Assembly: GCA_033875255.1 (NCBI GenBank)
Contig: JAWZSN010000046.1
Span: forward strand, 1 to 11,556
DNA from: Marinimicrococcus sp033875255
Lineage (GTDB): Bacteria; Pseudomonadota; Alphaproteobacteria; Geminicoccales; Geminicoccaceae
Length of the DNA: 11,556 nt
Reading direction: 5' to 3'
The notes beneath the pieces were generated by a model. The model had not been told where the DNA came from. It saw only the letters and a list, made by a program, of their open reading frames with translations, and did no database searches. Made by a program: the position numbers and the translations under genes. This document shows, piece by piece, positions 5,850 through 11,556 of this stretch (position 1 is its first letter; each line of letters begins with the position of its first letter).

Positions 5850-6635
5850 ATGCCTCGCTCGATCGTTGCCACGACGCTGCACGCAGACCTTGCCGGCGCA
5901 AGCCCGCCGCTGGTCCTCGACGTTCGCCGCCCGTTCACCTACCGCGCCGCCGATTCTGCCCTGCCGGGCGCGCTCCGCCGGCCTCCCGACACGGCAGAGG
6001 CGTGGCAGCGCGACCTGCCCCCCGGGCGCAGCGCCGTCGTCTACTGCGTGCACGGCCACGAGGTGAGCCAGACGGTAGCGTCGGTCCTGGACCGGCTGGG
6101 GACGGAGGCGGCCTTTCTCGAAGGCGGTATCGAGGGCTGGCGGGAAGCGGGGCTCGAGCTCGCCGCCAAGCCCGCCTTCTCGACGCTCTGGGTGACCCGC
6201 GAGCGGCCGAAGATCGATCGCGTCGCCTGTCCGTGGCTGATCCGCCGCTTCGTCGACGCCGAGGCGCGCTTTCTCTACGTGCCGCCCGCCGAGGTCTTGT
6301 CAGTTGCCGACCGCACCGGCGCGGTGCCCTACGACGTGCCCGGCGTCGCCATGAGCCACGAGGGGGAGCGCTGCTCGTTCGACGCGCTCGTGCGGCATTA
6401 CGGCCTCGAGGGCACGGCCATGGACCGGCTCGCCGCCATCGTCCGTGGCGCCGACACCGACCGCTTCGATCTCGCCCCCGCGGCCGCCGGCCTGTTCGCG
6501 ATCTCGCTCGGCCTCTCGGCCAACATTCCCGAGGATCCTGTCATGATGGAGCAGGGCATGATGGTCTACGACGCGCTTCATACCTGGTGCGCCCGGCTGC
6601 AGGGCGAGACCCACAACTGGCAGCCTTCCGCCTGA
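5850..6635 (+). CDS. Rhodanese domain fused to ChrB C-terminal (chromate resistance) domain
   Basis: A 261-residue, two-part soluble protein. Residues 1-105 are a rhodanese-like domain: LVLDVRRPFTYRAADSALPGA, then the active loop YCVHGHEVSQ with Cys66 as the persulfide site, then EGGIEGWREAGL. Residues about 112-255 are the ChrB C-terminal domain: LWVTRERPKIDRVACPWLIR and RFVDAEARFLYVPP, then MSHEGERCSFDALV. The ATG at 5850 has AAAGGGAGGA just upstream; earlier in-frame ATGs lie in the LysR leader. No signal peptide is seen. It is followed after 25 bp by chrA, so it belongs to a chromate resistance operon. In classical ChrB the N-terminal part binds DNA and regulates chrA. Here a rhodanese replaces it, so a redox or sulfur-transfer role in chromate handling is more likely, with regulation passed to the LysR neighbour (inference). 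Confidence 0.9.
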   Translation: MPRSIVATTLHADLAGASPPLVLDVRRPFTYRAADSALPGALRRPPDTAEAWQRDLPPGRSAVVYCVHGHEVSQTVASVLDRLGTEAAFLEGGIEGWREAGLELAAKPAFSTLWVTRERPKIDRVACPWLIRRFVDAEARFLYVPPAEVLSVADRTGAVPYDVPGVAMSHEGERCSFDALVRHYGLEGTAMDRLAAIVRGADTDRFDLAPAAAGLFAISLGLSANIPEDPVMMEQGMMVYDALHTWCARLQGETHNWQPSA

Positions 6636-6660
6636 AGGCTCGCCGATCCGAGGAGAGAGC

Positions 6661-8055
6661 ATGGCCGCTCCCTGCCCGACACCCGCCGCCATAGGCGAGA
6701 ACGGCCATGGCATCTCCTTTGCCGAGGCGTTTTGGGTATGGTGCCGCGTGGCGCTGCTGAGCTTTGGCGGGCCGGCCGGACAGATCGCCGTGATGCACCG
6801 CATTCTCGTCGAGGAGAAGCGCTGGATCGGCGAGCGCCGCTTTCTGCATGCGCTCAACTACTGCATGCTGCTGCCTGGCCCCGAGGCGCAGCAGCTGGCC
6901 ACCTATGTGGGCTGGCTCCTGCACCGCACCAAAGGCGGGCTGGTGGCCGGCGCGCTCTTCGTGCTGCCCGGCTTCTTGAGCATTCTCGTCCTGAGCCTTG
7001 TCTATGCGCGCTTCCAGCAGACCATGCTGATCCAGGCGCTGTTCTTCGGGATCAAGGCGGCAGTGCTGGCGGTGGTGGTCCAGGCAGTGATCCGCATTGC
7101 CGGACGTGCGCTCAAGACCTCCCCCATGCACGCCATCGCCGCCGCCGCCTTTCTGGGCCTCTTCTTCCTCGACCTGCCGTTCCCGCTGATCATCGCCATG
7201 GCCGCCCTCGCGGGCTTCATCGGCAACAGGCTGGCCCCGCGCCACTTCCGCCTGCCGGAGCCGCACCCGGTCGACAATGGCGCGGCACCGGCGCTCGACG
7301 CCCTGCTGGACGGCGAGGGGGCCGCCCATATCCGCCCGTCGCTTGCCCGCACCCTCAAGGTGGCGACCGTCTGGCTCGCCCTCTGGCTGGTGCCGGTGGG
7401 GGCGCTGCTGGCAGCGCTGGGACCGCAGGACGTCTTCTCGCAGATCGCCGTCTTCTTCTCCAAGCTCGCCGTGGTCACCTTCGGAGGCGCCTACGCGGTG
7501 CTCGCCTGGATGGCCCAGGAGGCCGTGCAGCATCACGGCTGGCTCCAGCCCGGCGAGATGCTCGACGGGCTGGGCATGGCCGAGAGCACGCCCGGGCCGC
7601 TCATCCAGGTGGTCCAGTTCGTGGCCTTCATGGGGGCCTTCCGCGAGGCCACCGGACTGGACCCGTTCATCGCCGGCGTGCTGGCCTCGCTGCTCGCCAC
7701 CTGGGTGACCTTCACGCCGTGCTTCTTGTGGATCTTCGCCGGCGCTCCCTATGTCGAGGCGCTGCGCGGCCGGCACGGGCTGGGCGCTGCCCTCTCGGCG
7801 ATCACCGCCGCGGTGGTGGGTGTCATCGCCAGCCTCGCTTTGTGGTTCGCCCTGCATTTCCTGTTCGGCGAGCTCGTCGAGCTGCGCAGCCACGGCCTGC
7901 GCCTCCTCCTGCCCGTGTGGGCGAGCCTCGATCCCGCGGCCCTGCTGCTTTCTGTTGGCGCCATGGTGGCGCTGCTGCGGCTGCGGGCAGGCCTGCTCGC
8001 CACGCTCGCGGCCTGCGCTGCCGCCGGCCTCGCGATCTTCATGCTGCGCGGCTGA
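6661..8055 (+). CDS. chrA: Chromate efflux transporter ChrA (two-domain form)
   Basis: A 464-residue inner-membrane transporter of the CHR family that expels chromate, which enters through sulfate uptake systems. It has the long-chain architecture of two homologous halves. The N-terminal half shows LLSFGGPAGQIAVMHRILV (32-50) and MLLPGPEAQQLATYVGWLL (69-87). The C-terminal half repeats the pattern with KLAVVTFGGAYAVLAWM (268-284) and ESTPGPLIQVVQFVAFMGAF (about 307-326). The halves are joined by a soluble linker near residues 200-235. About ten membrane segments are apparent. AGGAGAGAGC before the ATG supports the start. It lies 25 bp after the rhodanese-ChrB gene and is co-transcribed with it. 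Nothing suggests damage. Confidence 0.96.
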   Translation: MAAPCPTPAAIGENGHGISFAEAFWVWCRVALLSFGGPAGQIAVMHRILVEEKRWIGERRFLHALNYCMLLPGPEAQQLATYVGWLLHRTKGGLVAGALFVLPGFLSILVLSLVYARFQQTMLIQALFFGIKAAVLAVVVQAVIRIAGRALKTSPMHAIAAAAFLGLFFLDLPFPLIIAMAALAGFIGNRLAPRHFRLPEPHPVDNGAAPALDALLDGEGAAHIRPSLARTLKVATVWLALWLVPVGALLAALGPQDVFSQIAVFFSKLAVVTFGGAYAVLAWMAQEAVQHHGWLQPGEMLDGLGMAESTPGPLIQVVQFVAFMGAFREATGLDPFIAGVLASLLATWVTFTPCFLWIFAGAPYVEALRGRHGLGAALSAITAAVVGVIASLALWFALHFLFGELVELRSHGLRLLLPVWASLDPAALLLSVGAMVALLRLRAGLLATLAACAAAGLAIFMLRG

Positions 8056-8150
8056 GCCTGGCCGTGAACAAAGGGAGGATCGTCAGGAACCTCGGGTTGT
8101 CCCTTGCCGTTGCACGCAGAGAAAATGCGTGGGGCCGAGGGAGACGCACC

Positions 8151-8642
8151 GTGCTCGAGACACAGATCCTGCCACCGGAACCGCCGAGCATCCGCGCCGA
8201 GGTCCGCGAGCGGCCGGTGGATTTTCACCAGCGCCTGATCATCCACTTCTCCTGGCGCTCGCTGGGGCAGGTCACGGTGCGCCGCAATGGCGCCCTGCGC
8301 CTGCCCGAGGTCACCTCCGCCCCCGGGCTCTTTCGCCTGCGCATCGGTAGCGGCGCTTCCATGGTCCAGCTCCTGGGCGAGACCGCCTCGCTGCGCCGCC
8401 GCTTCGCCACCCTGGCACGCGCCGTGCCGTCCGCCTCCAAGGGCCTCGCCGCCACCATCCACGCGGCCCTGGCAGCCGGCGAGCCGGTCGCCCTCGACAT
8501 CGTCACCGGCGGGGTCATCGAGCCGCTCTACGGCCGGGCGCGCGCCGCCTGCCTCGCCGACCGCAACGAGCGCCAGCTCATCCTCCAGGCCTCGCGTATC
8601 GAGCTGCTGCAGACCGGCTTTTCGGTCGAGACGGTCCGCTGA
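8151..8642 (+). CDS. Hypothetical protein with divergent GIY-YIG-like domain
   Basis: A 163-residue soluble protein that I do not recognise by name. Residues about 52-150 follow the order of a GIY-YIG domain: APGLFRLRI (57-65) in place of GIY, a strand with QLLGE (73-77) in place of YIGE, LRRRF (81-85) with the expected arginine, a spacer, EPVALDIV (111-118), and a helix DRNERQLIL (137-145) with Glu140 where the metal-binding glutamate should be. Both signature tyrosines are missing, so it may have lost nuclease activity or be only a structural relative. The GTG start was chosen for GAGGGAGA about eight bases upstream; an in-frame GTG at 8064 is possible. It lies 95 bp after chrA on the same strand and may be part of that operon. 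The stop is seven bases from that of the converging lactonase gene. Confidence 0.7.
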   Translation: MLETQILPPEPPSIRAEVRERPVDFHQRLIIHFSWRSLGQVTVRRNGALRLPEVTSAPGLFRLRIGSGASMVQLLGETASLRRRFATLARAVPSASKGLAATIHAALAAGEPVALDIVTGGVIEPLYGRARAACLADRNERQLILQASRIELLQTGFSVETVR

Positions 8643-8649
8643 GCAGCCG

Positions 8650-9582
8650 TCAGGGGACCTGCGCGCCGTTGGCGTGGGTCCAGACGGCATAGAGCGAGGT
8701 GGTCCCGCAGATGAACAGGCGGTTGCCCCTGGGCCCGCCGAACGTCAGGTTGGCGACCACCTCCGGCACCATGATCTTGCCCAACAGCTCGCCGCCGGGC
8801 GAGAAGCAGTGCACGCCGTCGCCCGCACTGGTCCAGACGTTTCCGTCGATGTCGCAGCGGAACCCGTCGGAAGCACCTGTGTCGGGCGCCGCGAATACCT
8901 CGCCGCCGCTTAGTCTGTTATCCTCGGAAACGTCGAACACGCGGATGTGCTGCGGCCCGTCCGGATCGAAGCTCTTGCCCGTATCGGCCACGTAGAGCCG
9001 CTTCTCGTCGGGCGAGAAGGCGAGGCCGTTGGGGTTGCGGAAATCGTCCGCCATGATGGCGAGACGGCCGTCCCTCGGGTCCAGCCGGAACAGGAAGTTG
9101 CCGGCAAGCTCGCTTTCGCCCCGGTAGCCCTCGAGGTCCGAGACATGGCCGTAGGGCGGGTCGGTGAACCATACCGTGCCGTCCGCCTTCACCACCACGT
9201 CGTTGGGCGAGTTCAGCCGCTTGCCCTCGTAGCGGTCGGCCAGCACGGTGATCCGCCCGTCATGCTCGGTGCGCGAGACCCGCCGGTTGCCGTGCTCGCA
9301 GGTCACCAGCCGGCCCTCGCGGTCGCGGGTATTGCCGTTGGAGTAGCCGGCCGGCTGGCGGTAGACGGAGACCTGGCCCGAGAGCCCCGAGACGTCGGGG
9401 ACCCAGCGCAGCATCCTGTCATTGGGGATGTCGGACCAGAGGAGGAAATTGCCGTCCTTGAAGAAGACCGGCCCCTCCGCCCAGGCGCAGCCCTCGAAAA
9501 GCTTCACCAGCCGCTGGTTGCGGTTGACCAGCCGGCGGAACCGCTTGTCGTGAATCTCGTATTCGCCGATGCGCTCGGGCAT
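8650..9582 (-). CDS. SMP-30/gluconolactonase-family sugar lactonase
   Basis: A 310-residue six-bladed beta-propeller hydrolase that opens sugar-acid lactones. Metal-site candidates are Glu36 (WAEGPVF), Asn185 (RNPNGLAFSPD) and Asp239 (ASDGFRCD), with Asn127 in NSPNDVVVK as a substrate-side residue. DGTVWFTDPPYG (134-145) is a family hallmark. ATG 9582 follows GGGAGGT with a short spacer; upstream extension crosses the promoter region. There is no signal peptide, so it is cytoplasmic. It is divergent from the sugar-acid dehydratase, which acts on the product such lactonases make. The pairing suggests a pentose or hexose lactone (for example arabino- or xylonolactone), but the exact sugar is not determinable here. 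Confidence 0.93.
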   Translation of the reverse strand: MPERIGEYEIHDKRFRRLVNRNQRLVKLFEGCAWAEGPVFFKDGNFLLWSDIPNDRMLRWVPDVSGLSGQVSVYRQPAGYSNGNTRDREGRLVTCEHGNRRVSRTEHDGRITVLADRYEGKRLNSPNDVVVKADGTVWFTDPPYGHVSDLEGYRGESELAGNFLFRLDPRDGRLAIMADDFRNPNGLAFSPDEKRLYVADTGKSFDPDGPQHIRVFDVSEDNRLSGGEVFAAPDTGASDGFRCDIDGNVWTSAGDGVHCFSPGGELLGKIMVPEVVANLTFGGPRGNRLFICGTTSLYAVWTHANGAQVP

Positions 9583-9676
9583 GGCTGACCTCCCTCGTGG
9601 CCGCGGGCGGTTTCCTTGACGCCCGCCCTGAGCGTTCCTACCGTCCCCGCACCGCACCGGACAATGAAGAAGAGCC
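9583..9676. promoter_or_regulatory. Divergent promoter with operator-like inverted repeat
   Basis: A 94-bp spacer between lactonase and dehydratase. A rightward promoter candidate is TTGACG (9616-9621), 17 bases, TACCGT (9639-9644). A perfect 7-bp inverted repeat GCGGGCG (9603-9609) and CGCCCGC (9620-9626), 10 bases apart, overlaps the -35 hexamer. That is where a repressor or activator site would be expected. No regulator gene is present beside it in this window. Confidence 0.45.
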
Positions 9677-11404
9677 ATGAGCAGCACCACCAGGAAGCGC
9701 GCCGAAGACCTCCGCTCACACCGCTGGCTGGGCGTGAAGGACCTGCGCGCCTTCGGCCACCGCTCGCGGCTCATGCAGATCGGCTATGGCCGCGAGGACT
9801 GGCAGGGCAAGCCGGTCATCGGCATCGTCAACACCTGGTCCGACATCAATCCCTGCCACGCCCACTTCAAGGCGCGGGTGGAGGAGGTCAAGCGCGGTGT
9901 CTGGCAGGCGGGCGGCTTCCCCCTGGAGCTGCCGGCGATCTCGCTCTCCGAGCCCTTCGTCAAGCCCACCACCATGCTCTACCGCAACTTCCTCGCCATG
10001 GAGACGGAGGAGCTGATCAGGAGCCACCCGATCGACGGCGTGGTGCTGATGGGCGGCTGCGACAAGACCACCCCGGGCCTGCTCATGGGTGCGCTCTCCA
10101 TGGGCGTTCCGGCCATCTTCATGCCGGCCGGCCCCATGCTGCGCGGCAACTGGCGCGGCGTGCCGCTGGGCTCGGGCTCGGACAGCTGGAAGTACTGGGC
10201 GGAGCTTCGCGCCGGCAATATCGACGAGCGCGCCTGGGAGGAGGTGGAGGAGGGCATCGCCCGCAGCTTCGGCCACTGCATGACCATGGGCACCGCCTCC
10301 ACCATGACCGCCATCGCCGAGACCCTGGGCTTCGTCCTGCCCGGCGGCACCTCGATCCCGGCCCCCGACGCCAACCATCCGCGCCTCGCCACCAATACCG
10401 GCCGGCGCATCGTCGAGATGGTCTGGGAGGACCTGACGCCCGAAAAGATCGTGACGAAGGAATCGGTCGACAACGCGATCCGCGTCCACCTCGCCATGGG
10501 CGGCTCCACCAACGCCATGATCCACGTGGTGGCCATGGCGCGGCGCGGCGGCGTCCCGCTCACCCTCGACCGCTTCGACGAGCTGGCCCGCGAGATTCCC
10601 GTCCTCGCCAACGTCCGCCCCTCGGGCAAGTACCTCATGGAGGACTTTTACTACGCCGGCGGCATCCTGGGCCTGCAGTCCCGCCTGCGCGGCCAGCTCG
10701 ACCTCGACTGCCTTACCGTGAATGGCAAAACCATCGGCCAGAACATCGAGGGCGCCGAGGTCTACAACGACGAGGTCATCCAGACCGTCGAGAACCCGGT
10801 CTCGAAAGAGGCCTGCGCCATCCTCAAGGGCAACCTCGCCCCGCATGGCTGCGTGATCAAACCCTCGGCCGCCGAGCCTCGCCTGCTGAAGCACCGCGGG
10901 CCCGCTTTGGCCTTCGAGGACTACAACCACATGGCGGCCGAGATCGACCGCCCCGATCTCGAGGTCACCAAGGATCACATCATCGTCCTGAAGAACGCCG
11001 GCCCGGTGGGCGGCCCCGGCATGCCCGAATGGGGCATGCTGCCGATCCCGCAAAAGCTCCTGAAAGAGGGCGTGCGCGACATGCTCCGCCTCTCCGACGC
11101 CCGCATGAGCGGCACCTCCTACGGCGCCTGCATCCTCCACGTCTCCCCCGAAGCCGCCATCGGCGGCCCGCTGGCCCTGGTCCGCACCGGCGACATGATC
11201 GAGGTCGACGTCGAGGCCCGCCGCCTCGACCTCCTCGTGGACGAGGCCGAACTGACCCGCCGCCGCGCCGACTGGAAGCCCAAGGCGCCGGTCCCCCGCG
11301 GCTACGAGAAGATGTTCGCGGCGCACATCGCCCAGGCGCATGAAGGGTGCGATTTCGACTTCCTGGCAGGGACGGAGAGGCTGCCGGAGCCGGAGATTCA
11401 TTGA
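9677..11404 (+). CDS. IlvD/Edd-family sugar-acid (pentonate) dehydratase
   Basis: A 575-residue cytoplasmic iron-sulfur dehydratase that converts an aldonate into its 2-keto-3-deoxy acid. It closely resembles the Rhizobium L-arabonate dehydratase branch (about 579 residues) rather than branched-chain IlvD. The [2Fe-2S] ligands are Cys60 (SDINPCHAHF), Cys128 (GGCDKTTPG) and Cys201 (GHCMTMGTAST), with Lys130 next to the second. Glu451 (GMPEWGM) is a likely magnesium ligand and SDARMSGT (473-480) carries the catalytic serine. LANVRPSGKYLMEDFYYAGG (310-329) is typical of the sugar-acid subgroup. A modest GAAGAG precedes the ATG. Divergent from the lactonase, it supplies the next step of non-phosphorylative sugar oxidation. 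Arabonate, xylonate or a related acid are all possible substrates. The right IS begins 28 bases after the stop, so any downstream partner genes are not visible. Confidence 0.96.
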   Translation: MSSTTRKRAEDLRSHRWLGVKDLRAFGHRSRLMQIGYGREDWQGKPVIGIVNTWSDINPCHAHFKARVEEVKRGVWQAGGFPLELPAISLSEPFVKPTTMLYRNFLAMETEELIRSHPIDGVVLMGGCDKTTPGLLMGALSMGVPAIFMPAGPMLRGNWRGVPLGSGSDSWKYWAELRAGNIDERAWEEVEEGIARSFGHCMTMGTASTMTAIAETLGFVLPGGTSIPAPDANHPRLATNTGRRIVEMVWEDLTPEKIVTKESVDNAIRVHLAMGGSTNAMIHVVAMARRGGVPLTLDRFDELAREIPVLANVRPSGKYLMEDFYYAGGILGLQSRLRGQLDLDCLTVNGKTIGQNIEGAEVYNDEVIQTVENPVSKEACAILKGNLAPHGCVIKPSAAEPRLLKHRGPALAFEDYNHMAAEIDRPDLEVTKDHIIVLKNAGPVGGPGMPEWGMLPIPQKLLKEGVRDMLRLSDARMSGTSYGACILHVSPEAAIGGPLALVRTGDMIEVDVEARRLDLLVDEAELTRRRADWKPKAPVPRGYEKMFAAHIAQAHEGCDFDFLAGTERLPEPEIH

Positions 11405-11432
11405 GGGGGCGTGTAAGAGTTCGATGCTTCTT

Positions 11433-11556
11433 AGAGCCCAACCCGAAAAGAGTTGAGCGGTTTCAGCGGGTTGTGATTCCGTTCCGTTGCCACACAGCAC
11501 GGAGCCGACAATGCCTTGGACTGAAACCGCTCGCCGCGACTATGCCCGGCGGAGCG
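11433..11556 (+). mobile_element. IS5-family insertion sequence, 5' end fragment (runs off window)
   Basis: This is the mirror image of 4-127, differing at one base (11549 versus 11). The terminus AGAGCCCAACCCG starts at 11433 and the transposase start faces out of the window. The inner flanks of the two copies differ (11405-11432 versus 128 onward), so these are separate insertions or two views of a multi-copy element. Confidence 0.85.
11511..11556 (+). CDS. IS5-family transposase, N-terminal fragment (partial)
   Basis: Fifteen codons are visible, reading MPWTETARRDYARRS, identical in protein to the fragment at the left end. It is cut by the window edge, so intactness cannot be judged. The leader of 78 bp between IS terminus and start codon is the same as on the left. 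Confidence 0.8.
   Translation, partial: MPWTETARRDYARRS

Noticed and set aside
5093..6694. 533-codon open frame on the plus strand
   Set aside because: It is antisense to the LysR gene and then out of frame with the rhodanese-ChrB gene. The composition is a repetitive Arg/Ala/Gly artefact.
6541..7893. 450-codon open frame on the minus strand
   Set aside because: It is antisense to chrA, and the product is rich in Glu/Gln/His/Gly with no domain. It is a shadow of the membrane protein.
8125..8350. ATG at 8125 as the start of the gene after chrA
   Set aside because: It is out of frame with the conserved downstream protein. GTG 8151 has the better ribosome binding site in the correct frame.
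9716..11500. 594-codon open frame on the minus strand
   Set aside because: It is antisense to the IlvD/Edd dehydratase and runs into the IS. The plus-strand protein has all cluster ligands, so this is a shadow.

Overview
The window is GC-rich (roughly two thirds G+C by eye), densely coding, and its proteins look alphaproteobacterial: FmdA/FmdB formamidase proteins, a GcvA-type LysR regulator, a rhodanese-ChrB chromate protein and a Rhizobium-type pentonate dehydratase. The genus cannot be fixed from the sequence alone.

Layout. Both ends are the same end of an IS5-family insertion sequence, in opposite orientation, each with the first codons of a transposase running out of the window (1-127 and 11433-11556; 124 bp of inverted identity with one mismatch). 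Either two IS copies bracket the region, or this is a short-read contig that stops inside a repeated IS. Inside the left IS lies a small HEPN-like gene whose 3' end the IS has replaced (104-385). Then come two head-to-tail REP-associated tyrosine transposase (RAYT, Y1/HUH) modules: one apparently intact (465-1127), one decayed by an internal 109-bp deletion (1220-1794). Short GTCCCC/TTTAAC palindromic motifs surround both. From 1876 to 2225 there is only a doubtful 45-codon ORF with a perfect Shine-Dalgarno and a strong hairpin.

The rest is metabolic and resistance cargo. (1) 2226-4519, plus strand: formamidase (fmdA), its zinc-ribbon partner (fmdB) and an AmiS/UreI-type amide or urea channel, a set for taking up short-chain amides and hydrolysing them to ammonia plus formate. 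(2) 4832-8642: a LysR regulator on the minus strand, divergent from a rhodanese-ChrB fusion, the ChrA chromate efflux pump and a small protein that I read as a very divergent GIY-YIG-like domain. (3) 8650-11404: an SMP-30/gluconolactonase-family lactonase on the minus strand, divergent from an IlvD/Edd sugar-acid dehydratase of the arabonate/xylonate type. Lactone opening followed by aldonate dehydration are consecutive steps of non-phosphorylative sugar oxidation. An inverted repeat overlaps the candidate -35 box of the dehydratase promoter.

Most of the content is recognisable families. The parts most worth a second look are the GIY-YIG-like protein behind chrA, the rhodanese-ChrB fusion next to a divergent LysR gene, the paired RAYT modules with their palindromes, and the HEPN gene whose C-terminus is now IS-encoded.
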